50,052 nt of DNA, from NCBI GenBank assembly GCA_016932035.1, contig JAFGDR010000045.1:1-50052 (forward strand), read 5' to 3'. The DNA is from Candidatus Cloacimonadota bacterium. GTDB lineage: Bacteria; Cloacimonadota; Cloacimonadia; JGIOTU-2. Each line of letters begins with the position of its first letter. Within the stretch, counting starts at the first letter, position 1. Made by a program: the position numbers and the translations under genes. Below, in pieces: positions 42,826 through 50,052 of the stretch. Below the pieces are notes generated by a model. That model saw nothing but the letters and a program-made list of their open reading frames with translations. It was not told the DNA's origin and did not search any database.

Positions 42826-43167
42826 ATGAAATATATCATGATCTTTCTTTTGGTTATTTTTGCATGTGGCATTGTACAGCGTGCAGAAGCTGAACCATTG
42901 AAATTCGTTGGAGAACCTCTTTTTGCACATGATTCCATTTCACACGTGCTTTCATCGGCTTTTGTGTATTGCTGGCAGTATGAGATGCTGAAAAATGCAG
43001 GGCACATGAAACCGGATTCAGCCAGGATCTGGTCTTTGAGTCTGACTGGAATAATTGGAATTTTTAAAGAAATTTTTGACGATAAAGTAAAAGGGCAGTA
43101 TTTTAGTTACAAAGACGTCGCCTGTAATCTAGCGGGTTCGCTGATGATGTTTGTACTTTGGAAATAA
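42826..43167 (+). CDS. YfiM/DUF2279-like small membrane or exported protein
   Basis: Protein of 113 residues. A hydrophobic leader (about 1-22, ending QRAEA) suggests export. The rest fits the YfiM/DUF2279 pattern: an Asp-x-x-x-His followed by a small-residue helix (HDSISHVLSSAFVY), LSLTGIIGIFKEIFDDKVKG, then SYKDVACNLAGSLMM. The function is unknown. There is no ribosome binding site; TTGATT (42781-42786) and TTAAAT (42803-42808), 16 nt apart, could be a promoter. Nine bases separate it from the RodZ-like gene. Confidence 0.68.
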   Translation: MKYIMIFLLVIFACGIVQRAEAEPLKFVGEPLFAHDSISHVLSSAFVYCWQYEMLKNAGHMKPDSARIWSLSLTGIIGIFKEIFDDKVKGQYFSYKDVACNLAGSLMMFVLWK

Positions 43168-43176
43168 AGGATCGCA

Positions 43177-43800
43177 ATGGCAATTAAATTTTCGCAGAAG
43201 GTTGTTGAAGAAAACCATGAAAGTCTCGGGGGATACCTGAGAGCCCACCGTATGTTCAAAGGCATCGATCTGGATGAGGTCCATGAACGCACGATGATCA
43301 AGATACAATTCCTGGAAGCTATTGAGAATGACACACTTCATGAACTGATCGATATCAGGTTTGCCCGAATGTATATTCTGAATTATACCCGTTTCATCGG
43401 TGCGAATATTAACAAAGCAATGACGCTTTATGCCAAGCAATATGATCTCGAAGAAAAGAAGAAAAGTGTTCCTTTGCAAAAGAAGAAGCAGACGTCAAAA
43501 AAAGTACTCATACCCAGGATCTTTTTTAAGATATCAGCCCTCGTGATCATTGTTGCCATCCTTTTCATGGTCGGGCTTCATCTTCAGAAAAAGGGTGTAT
43601 TGCACAGGAATCTATTTGAGGATAAAAATGCTTTGCTTACCCAGCAGAATGGAACAGATATCCTCAACAGTTCCGGTGAACTCGAACAGACCGAAACTCA
43701 GAAATACTCATATAAAAAAGAAGACCTTTATAAAAAATATATTCTCAAAGGGAAGGATGTACCCTGGCACGTGTTCCCCGAGTATGTGAAGAATCGATAG
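43177..43800 (+). CDS. RodZ-like protein (HTH_25 domain plus membrane helix)
   Basis: Protein of 207 residues. The N-terminal helix-turn-helix (about 15-90: LGGYLRAHRMFKGIDLDEVHERTMIKIQFLEAIEND, then RFARMYILNYTRFIG) is the RodZ type, which in other bacteria binds MreB rather than DNA and links cell shape to wall synthesis. A basic linker, one membrane helix (about 112-130) and a short periplasmic tail without a full RodZ beta domain follow. The tail is only about 70 residues, so this is a short RodZ. It lies 15 bases before the radical SAM gene. Confidence 0.82.
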   Translation: MAIKFSQKVVEENHESLGGYLRAHRMFKGIDLDEVHERTMIKIQFLEAIENDTLHELIDIRFARMYILNYTRFIGANINKAMTLYAKQYDLEEKKKSVPLQKKKQTSKKVLIPRIFFKISALVIIVAILFMVGLHLQKKGVLHRNLFEDKNALLTQQNGTDILNSSGELEQTETQKYSYKKEDLYKKYILKGKDVPWHVFPEYVKNR

Positions 43801-43815
43801 AACTCAAGGAATGAT

Positions 43816-46278
43816 GTGCAGACCGTTGACATTGAAAAATATCTCTATTTTGTTACTCGTCCCGGAAGATATACAAATAATGAACTGAACACAAAAAAGA
43901 AACAGGTCTCAGAAAAGTATTTTAACATCGCTCTTTGTTTCCCGGACCTTTACGAAGTGGGAATGTCCCATCTGGGATTGAAGATTTTATACACGATCCT
44001 TAACGCTCAAGACACTCTTGCTGCAGATAGAGTCTATGCGCCAGATCATGATTTGATTGAGCTGCTCAGGGAGAAGTCCATTCCTCTTTTTTCTATTGAG
44101 GATAAAGTGCCTTTAAAGAATTTTGATGTTGTCGGTTTTACCCTCCAGTATGAACTTTCATGCACTAATATCCTTCTTATGCTTGAACTCGGTCAGATAC
44201 CAATCCTGTCTGAAAACCGAATCCAAGAGGATCCGATCATCATTGCAGGTGGGCCGGGTGCTTTTAATCCGGAACCCCTTTCTCTTTTTATCGATGCTTT
44301 CGTTATTGGTGATGGAGAAGATGTTATACTTGAGATAGCTGAACTTCTTCGTGCTTATAAATCAAAAACACGAGAAGAGATACTCTATCTTCTTACCCAG
44401 ATCGAGGGAGTATATGTTCCTCGATTTTATGAGCAGGTCAAAGATGAGAATGGCACCTCGATCCGACCGACCAGAAACGATGTTCCTCAAACAATCAAGC
44501 GAAGGTTCTTCAAAGATTTCAATAATCCTGATAAAATGCACTCTCCGCAACTGATGCCAATTATCGATATTGTACATCGCAGACCAGCATTTGAGGTCAT
44601 GAGGGGATGCTCACGAGGTTGCCGATTTTGCCAGGCGGGAATGATCTATCGTCCCATACGGGAACGGGACAGCAGCCTGATCGAGAAACAAATCTACAGA
44701 GATATCGAAACAAACGGCTGGGAGGAAATATCTCTCAACTCACTTTCAACTTCAGATTATTCTTCAATCCAACCTCTTCTGTCATCGCTGATGCACGTAC
44801 TGCCGAAATCCAACATCACGATCTCTCTCCCCTCTTTAAGAATCGATACGTTTGAAGATAATTTTCAACCTCAACTAAGAAAAATACTCGGAAATACAAT
44901 AACTCTTGCACCTGAAGCCGGCTCGCAAAGACTCCGTGATAGTATTAACAAAAATATCTCAGAACAAGAAATTCTAACATCAGTTCAATGTGCTCTCAAT
45001 ATGGGTATCAGATCGATCAAGTTATATTTTATGGTCGGTCTTCCGGGTGAAACAGAAGAAGATATTGAAGAGATCATCACTCTTATCGAAAAGATGTATG
45101 CTATTAATCCGAAGAAAATTTCAAAGATTAACGTAAGCATTGCCCCATTTGTTCCGAAAGCACATACTCCCTTCCAGTGGTGCAGGCAGGATACAGTTGA
45201 GGAATTCCTCTATAAAATATCGTTGGTGAAGCATTACTTTTCAAACAGAAAAAAGATCTCGATTAAGTATCATACCTTAGAACAGTCCAAGCTCGAAGCT
45301 GTGATTGCACGTGGGGATAGAGATATTTCAAATGTAATCTTCACAGCTTACAAAGATGGTGCACTTTTTGACAGCTGGAATAACTCATTTGATTATATTG
45401 TTTGGGAACAAGCTGCTGAAAAAAATAATGTCGATTTTAATACATACAGATGTGAGATTCCTTCCAATTCCTTACTTCCCTGGGATCATATCGATTCGTG
45501 CATAAGGAAAGATTTCTTAATCGAAGAATTTAATAAGTCGATGCATTACCTGATAACAGAAGACTGCCGTACCGGAGTGTGTTCACAGTGTGGTGTTTGC
45601 GAAAATATGTCGCCAACCTTTAGCACAGAAGAAAGAGAAGAGAGTGTTTCTTCGCAGAACAAAGAAATTAATACAGAATCGGATGAATGTAGAATTTTTT
45701 ATAAGATTATCTATGAAAAAGGCGACAAATTACGTTTTATATCTCATAAAGAGCTGTCGGCATTGATCTATACGATCTTGAGAAAAAGCACCCTTCCGAT
45801 TTATTATACAAAAGGATTTAATCGACATCCAAAAATTTCCTTCTGTCCACCGTTAAGTCTCGGAATGACAGGCAAAAGAGAAAGTATAACATTTTCGATG
45901 ACAAAAAAAATGGATGAGCAACTAATCAGAAAAAAACTTGACGTGAATCTGCCGAAAGATTTTGTCATCAAAGAAGTGATTACTATAGATTCTTCGAAGA
46001 AAATGAATTATACAGAGGAATTGATAAGAATTACTTCTCCTGACAATTCGATAGATTGGAAAAAGATCGATGAATTTCAGGATATATTTTTTTATTCAGA
46101 ACGAAAAAATAATGAGATTTATTTGAATAATTTTTTTTTGGAAGTAACAATGCTTGCGAACGGAGTCGACATCTTAAAAAAGCTGGGGCTCAATATGTTT
46201 GAAATCCTCGAAAAGGCTTTTCACTATTCGCAGATGCAAATCGGAACATGTCATATTGAAAGAATAGAACTGTATTAA
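43816..46278 (+). CDS. B12-binding radical SAM protein fused to DUF2344
   Basis: Large protein of 820 residues joining two families that are often adjacent genes: the TIGR03960 B12-binding/radical SAM protein (about 1-600) and a TIGR03936/DUF2344 domain (about 625-815). The first part has the MSHLGLKILYTILN start of the cobalamin-type Rossmann domain and the cluster motif GCSRGCRFC (Cys265, Cys269, Cys272). A Cys-rich joint CRTGVCSQCGVC (about 580-592) precedes the DUF2344 part, which shows RFISHKELSALIYTILRKS and YTKGFNRHPKISF. The substrate is unknown. Start is GTG 43816 with AAGGA five bases upstream; nearby ATGs are out of frame. The following rng-rplU-rpmA order is common for this family. 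Confidence 0.9.
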   Translation: MQTVDIEKYLYFVTRPGRYTNNELNTKKKQVSEKYFNIALCFPDLYEVGMSHLGLKILYTILNAQDTLAADRVYAPDHDLIELLREKSIPLFSIEDKVPLKNFDVVGFTLQYELSCTNILLMLELGQIPILSENRIQEDPIIIAGGPGAFNPEPLSLFIDAFVIGDGEDVILEIAELLRAYKSKTREEILYLLTQIEGVYVPRFYEQVKDENGTSIRPTRNDVPQTIKRRFFKDFNNPDKMHSPQLMPIIDIVHRRPAFEVMRGCSRGCRFCQAGMIYRPIRERDSSLIEKQIYRDIETNGWEEISLNSLSTSDYSSIQPLLSSLMHVLPKSNITISLPSLRIDTFEDNFQPQLRKILGNTITLAPEAGSQRLRDSINKNISEQEILTSVQCALNMGIRSIKLYFMVGLPGETEEDIEEIITLIEKMYAINPKKISKINVSIAPFVPKAHTPFQWCRQDTVEEFLYKISLVKHYFSNRKKISIKYHTLEQSKLEAVIARGDRDISNVIFTAYKDGALFDSWNNSFDYIVWEQAAEKNNVDFNTYRCEIPSNSLLPWDHIDSCIRKDFLIEEFNKSMHYLITEDCRTGVCSQCGVCENMSPTFSTEEREESVSSQNKEINTESDECRIFYKIIYEKGDKLRFISHKELSALIYTILRKSTLPIYYTKGFNRHPKISFCPPLSLGMTGKRESITFSMTKKMDEQLIRKKLDVNLPKDFVIKEVITIDSSKKMNYTEELIRITSPDNSIDWKKIDEFQDIFFYSERKNNEIYLNNFFLEVTMLANGVDILKKLGLNMFEILEKAFHYSQMQIGTCHIERIELY

Positions 46279-46313
46279 TTTTTTAATTTTATTTATTTTT
46301 GGAGGCTTTTTTA

Positions 46314-47822
46314 ATGAAAAGTGAATTAGTGGTTAATATAAGCACATTCGCAAATCGGATGGCGCTCATCGAGAACAACAAACTTGTCGAATTGTTTATA
46401 CACCGAGAAGATCAAAATGAGATCGTTGGGAACATATACAAAGGAATCGTCAAAGATAATGTTCCGGGTATGGGGGCAAGTTTTATCGACATTGGACTGG
46501 AGCGAACGGCTCTTTTACATTTTAGAGATGCCGTGCCCGATTTCATGGATCTCGAAGAACTGGACGATGTCAATTTAAAAGAAATCAAGAACGACATCTA
46601 CAAGATGGGAGAATTACTTGAAGATGGGCAGGAAGTTATGGTTGAGGTGGAGAAAGCGCCAATTGGGAAAAAGGGCGCTCGTCTAACTGGTGAGATTTCC
46701 ATACCCGGTCGTTTCATGGTTTATATGCCAAACAAGAATTACATAGCCATCTCAAGAAAGATCAGTTCGAGCAAGGAAAAACGTCGCCTAAAACAAATAT
46801 TTTCTAATCTAAAAGAGAAAAATATCGGTCTTATTGTGAGAACTTTCGCAGAATATCATACCGAACAGGAATTCAAGAAGGAGTATCGAAACCTGAGAAG
46901 AACCTGGATGGAAATACAGGAAAAATTCAAAGAATCAAAAGAACCGACCTGTATTTATAATGATAATGATTTGACTTCAACGATTATTCGCGACCTTATC
47001 CATAAGAACATCGACAAGGTCATCATTGACTCAAAGAAAGTCCGTGCAAATGTGATCAAACGTCTTAAAATGATAGCCCCTGATTTCATTAAAAAGATCC
47101 GTCTCTACAGGGAGGATGCCAATATTTTCGATGCGTATGGGATCGAGAGAGAGATCTCAAAGATATTCCGTTCACGCATCTATCTTGATAGCGGGGGCTT
47201 TATTGTCATTCAGCAAACCGAAGCATTGGTCTCAATCGACGTGAACACAGGTAGTTTTGTCGGGAACAAAAGTCTTGAAAATACAGTGACCATAACAAAT
47301 ATTGAGGCAGCTAAAGAGATCGCTCGCCAGATCAGACTCCAGGACCTAACAGGCATGATCTTCATAGATTTTATCGATATGTACAAACCTGAAAACCGTC
47401 TCAAAGTACTCCAGACATTCCGTCAGGAGATGGCTAAGGATTACTGTCCAAATAAAATATTTTCTTCCAGTCCACTAAATATGGTAGAAATGACCAGAAA
47501 ACGGGCAAAAGGAAATCTTCTCTCGAATTTCTACGAACCATGCCCATCTTGTCAGGGAGCAGGGCGGGTATTGTCACGGATCAGCATACTCGATAATATT
47601 TTTCGCTGGCTGGATCGTGCTTCGAAATATCATACAAAAGATGAACTGGAAATACATATCCATCCATGGGTTTATGAATATATTCTGGAAAAAAAGCCCA
47701 CGATCAAAAAGGACTATCCTTTTACATGGAAATTCATCCTTAACGGTGAAATGGGGATTACCGATTTTAAGATTTTATCATCAAAATCTAAGAAAGATAT
47801 AACTGATCTTTATCAAGTTTAG
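46314..47822 (+). CDS. rng: Ribonuclease G (RNase E/G family)
   Basis: Endoribonuclease for rRNA maturation and mRNA decay, 502 residues, RNase G size without the long RNase E tail. The S1 domain (about 38-125: GNIYKGIVKDNVPGMGASFIDIGLERTALL) is intact. The catalytic aspartates lie in VSIDVNTGSF (Asp309) and MIFIDFIDM (Asp352), and the zinc link is CPSC (Cys410, Cys413). ATG 46314 is preceded by GGAGG (46301-46305); the in-frame TTG 46299 overlaps that site and is not used. It sits between the radical SAM fusion and the L21/L27 genes, as in many bacteria. Confidence 0.94.
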   Translation: MKSELVVNISTFANRMALIENNKLVELFIHREDQNEIVGNIYKGIVKDNVPGMGASFIDIGLERTALLHFRDAVPDFMDLEELDDVNLKEIKNDIYKMGELLEDGQEVMVEVEKAPIGKKGARLTGEISIPGRFMVYMPNKNYIAISRKISSSKEKRRLKQIFSNLKEKNIGLIVRTFAEYHTEQEFKKEYRNLRRTWMEIQEKFKESKEPTCIYNDNDLTSTIIRDLIHKNIDKVIIDSKKVRANVIKRLKMIAPDFIKKIRLYREDANIFDAYGIEREISKIFRSRIYLDSGGFIVIQQTEALVSIDVNTGSFVGNKSLENTVTITNIEAAKEIARQIRLQDLTGMIFIDFIDMYKPENRLKVLQTFRQEMAKDYCPNKIFSSSPLNMVEMTRKRAKGNLLSNFYEPCPSCQGAGRVLSRISILDNIFRWLDRASKYHTKDELEIHIHPWVYEYILEKKPTIKKDYPFTWKFILNGEMGITDFKILSSKSKKDITDLYQV

Positions 47823-47840
47823 GGGGTTTTTTCATAAAAC

Positions 47841-47846
47841 TTGACA
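47841..47846 (+). promoter_or_regulatory. TTGACA box before rplU
   Basis: Exact TTGACA just after the rng stop, 50 nt before the rplU ATG; TTGAAT follows at 15 nt. It suggests that rplU-rpmA have their own promoter besides read-through from rng. Confidence 0.5.
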
Positions 47847-47896
47847 TGGATTATGGGCACTTGAATTTTGCAGTTCCTAATTACAAGGAGTTAGAG

Positions 47897-48214
47897 ATGT
47901 ACGCAATAATAGATTTCAAAGGTCAGCAACACAGAGTTCAAAAAGACGATGTGCTCCATGTAGCATATCTTGAAGACAAAGAGATCGGCTCAGAAATAGA
48001 GATCGATTCCTTACTTCTACTTGAAGATGACTCAAAAACTCATATCGGCAAACCAACCGTTAAAGGTGCAAAGATCATTGCTGAAGTTCTTGGTCATGGA
48101 AGAGATAAAAAGATCATAGTTTTCAAGAAAAAAAGACGTAAGAGCTATAGCCGCAAGCAAGGTCATCGTCAGGACTTTACGGAAATCAAGATCAAAGAAA
48201 TTATTAAAAATTAG
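47897..48214 (+). CDS. rplU: 50S ribosomal protein L21
   Basis: Large-subunit protein of 105 residues, normal length. It begins MYAIIDFKGQQHRVQKDD and has KRRKSYSRKQGHRQDFTEIKI near the C-terminus, both hallmarks of L21. The start is fixed by AAGGAG (47885-47890); an in-frame upstream ATG at 47846 overlaps the TTGACA box and would add 17 residues foreign to the family. rpmA follows after 9 nt. Confidence 0.97.
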   Translation: MYAIIDFKGQQHRVQKDDVLHVAYLEDKEIGSEIEIDSLLLLEDDSKTHIGKPTVKGAKIIAEVLGHGRDKKIIVFKKKRRKSYSRKQGHRQDFTEIKIKEIIKN

Positions 48215-48223
48215 AGGATTATC

Positions 48224-48508
48224 ATGGCACATAAAAAAGGTGTAGGCAGTACTCAAAACGGTAGAGATAGTAACCCGAAATTTTTAGGCGTGAAAAAATA
48301 TGCCGGTCAATTCGTTGAAAAAGGAAATATCATCGTACGCCAAAAAGGCACAAAGATCCATCCTGGAAAAAATGTCGGACTCGGTAATGATTTTACCATT
48401 TATGCTCTTATCGACGGATTTGTTAAATTTGAGCCCTATAAATTCACTGGATTCCGCACAAAAAGAAAACGCACACGTCAGGTGAGCGTGTACGAAAAAT
48501 TGCAATAA
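48224..48508 (+). CDS. rpmA: 50S ribosomal protein L27
   Basis: Large-subunit protein of 94 residues near the peptidyl-transferase centre. It begins [22 protein letters not shown], the L27 signature, with no N-terminal extension of the Firmicute kind, so the tail reaching the P site is not made by prepeptide cleavage. [17 protein letters not shown] is also diagnostic. AGAGGAT precedes the ATG. A terminator follows. Confidence 0.97.
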   Translation: MAHKKGVGSTQNGRDSNPKFLGVKKYAGQFVEKGNIIVRQKGTKIHPGKNVGLGNDFTIYALIDGFVKFEPYKFTGFRTKRKRTRQVSVYEKLQ

Positions 48509-48536
48509 TTTTTCTAAAATTCATAAAATTTACATC

Positions 48537-48568
48537 GGCAGTTGAAAATATTTGACTGCCTTTTTTTT
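48537..48568 (+). terminator. Terminator after rpmA
   Basis: GGCAGT (48537-48542) and ACTGCC (48555-48560) form a 6-bp stem, followed by eight T. The right arm also contains TTGACT, with possible promoter activity for dnaE. Confidence 0.85.
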
Positions 48569-48604
48569 ATCTCTACGAATAATGAAAATTATTTAGGAGA
48601 ACAT

Positions 48605-50052
48605 GTGTCCTTTGTCCATCTTCACAACCACACTCAGTACAGTCTTTTAGACGGTGCAAGCAGAATCTCCGACCTGATGAAGCTGGCTTCTGAATGGCAA
48701 ATGCCTGCAGTAGCGATGACCGATCATGGAAACATGTATGGAGCAATCGATTTTTACAAAACCGCAAAAGCCCATCATGTCAAACCTATTATCGGGATGG
48801 AAGGATACATTATCAACGGGAGCATTCTGTCTGAAAAAGACAAGCAGTGTCGCCGTCATCATATCACATTGCTTGTAAAAAATCAAACCGGATATCACAA
48901 CCTGATGAGACTCTCCAGCATTGCTTTCATCAAGGGACATTATTATAAACCAAGGATCGACAAAAAGCTCCTTTCGAAATACTCTGAGGGCTTGATCGGA
49001 ATGAGTGGCTGCATGCAGGGGGAAGTATCCCAAATGATCCTTCAAAACAAATATGACAAAGCAGTGCAGGTTGTCAAACAGTATCAGGAAATATTTGGTA
49101 AGGATGACTTCTATCTTGAAATTATGCGGCTTGGATTGGACAAAGAAGAGGATCTCATCAAACAGATCAGAAGACTCTCTGAAGAAACAGGTGCCGCGTT
49201 GGTGGCGACAAATGACTGCCACTTTATTAAACGCTCGGATGCCAAAGCTCAGGATGTACTTCTTTGCGTTCAGACAGGTAAGATCCTTGAAGATACCAAC
49301 CGAATGAAATTCACTACTGACCAGATATATTTTCGCAGTCCCAATGAAATGAAGAGCCTTTTCAGCGACATTCCAGAAGCTATTGATAACACCTTGAAAG
49401 TCGCCGAAAAATGTGATTTCGAACTCGATTACAAGGGATTCCTATTCCCGCATTTCACTATTCCGGAAGGCTATGCCGACGATTATGAATACCTCAGAAA
49501 ATTGGTTTATGAAGGTGTTGAAAAAAAATATTCTGACGTGACAGACGAGATAACAGACCGCATCGAGCATGAACTTGCCGTGATCAAAAAGATGGGATTT
49601 GTAAGCTATTTTCTGATCGTTTGGGATATTATACGAGAAGCACGAAAGATGGGTGTTGCAGTTGGACCTGGTAGAGGTTCTTGTGCAGGTAGCATCGTAG
49701 CATATCTAATCGATATAACAAAAATAGATCCTATACGATATAACCTATTCTTCGAACGTTTCCTGAATCCTGCACGTGTTAGCATGCCTGATATCGATAC
49801 GGATTTCTCAAATGAAACCAGACCAAAGGTCATCGATTATATTGTAAAAAAGTACGGACAGGAAAATGTAAGCCAGATTGGAACACTTGGAAGTCTGGGT
49901 GCAAAAATGGTTATACGTGACGTTGGCAGAGCAATGAGTGTTCCACTCTATGAAGTTGACGGCATCGCTAAGATGATTCCCGGCGGTCCTGAAGTTAGTC
50001 TCGAAAAAGCTTACGATCAAAATGAAAAACTTCGGGAACTCATAAACTCAAA
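48605..50052 (+). CDS. dnaE: DNA polymerase III subunit alpha (5' part, cut by the window end)
   Basis: The replicative DNA polymerase catalytic subunit. The first 482 residues are present and the frame runs off the right edge. The PHP domain (about 1-260) opens FVHLHNHTQYSLLDGA and has AMTDHGNMYGAIDFYK and GMEGYI, followed by NDCHFI. The polymerase core begins about residue 275, with GVAVGPGRGSCAGSIVAYLI and the catalytic aspartates in PDIDTDF (Asp396, Asp398). The start is GTG 48605, four bases after AGGAGA; the overlapping ATG at 48603 is out of frame. It follows the rpmA terminator with 36 bases between T-tract and start. Confidence 0.95.
   Translation, partial: MSFVHLHNHTQYSLLDGASRISDLMKLASEWQMPAVAMTDHGNMYGAIDFYKTAKAHHVKPIIGMEGYIINGSILSEKDKQCRRHHITLLVKNQTGYHNLMRLSSIAFIKGHYYKPRIDKKLLSKYSEGLIGMSGCMQGEVSQMILQNKYDKAVQVVKQYQEIFGKDDFYLEIMRLGLDKEEDLIKQIRRLSEETGAALVATNDCHFIKRSDAKAQDVLLCVQTGKILEDTNRMKFTTDQIYFRSPNEMKSLFSDIPEAIDNTLKVAEKCDFELDYKGFLFPHFTIPEGYADDYEYLRKLVYEGVEKKYSDVTDEITDRIEHELAVIKKMGFVSYFLIVWDIIREARKMGVAVGPGRGSCAGSIVAYLIDITKIDPIRYNLFFERFLNPARVSMPDIDTDFSNETRPKVIDYIVKKYGQENVSQIGTLGSLGAKMVIRDVGRAMSVPLYEVDGIAKMIPGGPEVSLEKAYDQNEKLRELINS

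Overview
The window looks like the chromosome of a Gram-negative, diderm bacterium of the FCB group. Cloacimonadota or a close candidate-phylum relative is my best guess; this is inferred from gene content, not from a search. Pointers are lipid A/Kdo genes (lpxH-like, waaA), an MCE/Mla lipid transport operon, two secreted proteins with C-terminal sorting domains of the Por/type IX kind, a GGPKDTTPP-type lipoprotein typical of Bacteroidota-like genomes, and ATP-dependent PEP carboxykinase. Composition is AT-rich and even throughout. I see no insertion sequence, phage gene or CRISPR array, so this is mostly ordinary core chromosome.

Layout: 94-3954 is a gingipain-type (C25) secreted protease. 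4023-6304 holds a divergent methyltransferase / rmuC pair. 6305-6786 is a gene-poor stretch with one tRNA-Val(UAC). 6787-8184 is a DUF4159 protein and an LpxH-like hydrolase, facing an Ig-like lipoprotein (8186-9490). 9619-12074 is a SPOR lipoprotein and an alanine racemase with a 260-residue C-terminal extension I cannot identify. 12150-18365 is an MCE lipid-transport operon: mlaD, a PqiC-like lipoprotein, a putative outer-membrane barrel, STAS-mlaE, mlaF, then DUF554 and DUF2147 genes. 18444-20087 is pckA. 20973-24805 is MFS transporter - glmS - recO. 24852-28910 is a TPR protein and PBP1A - glycosyltransferase. 29052-33827 encodes two coupled sensor kinases. 33965-39541 is a long leftward block (DPM1-like, YitT, pdxJ, waaA, amrS, NusG-II, Gx transporter). 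39808-42153 is a secreted beta-helix protein. 42307-48508 runs rightward: pilin-like, YfiM-like, RodZ-like, the B12/radical SAM-DUF2344 fusion, rng, rplU, rpmA. The window ends inside dnaE.

Many genes serve the envelope: peptidoglycan (alr, glmS, PBP1A, SPOR, RodZ-like), lipid A/Kdo (lpxH-like, waaA), phospholipid trafficking (mlaDEF) and surface secretion.

The strongest unexplained pattern is regulatory. TTGACA hexamers, correctly oriented, sit upstream of twelve genes or transcription units without any recognisable TATAAT partner. Three of these genes lack a Shine-Dalgarno sequence and have the box 30-32 nt before the start codon, as expected for leaderless transcripts. Other items worth a look are the alanine racemase extension, the barrel protein in the MCE operon, the two-kinase unit, and a set of intergenic inverted repeats, one of which supplies the last codons of a gene. 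None of these amounts to a clearly new multi-gene system.
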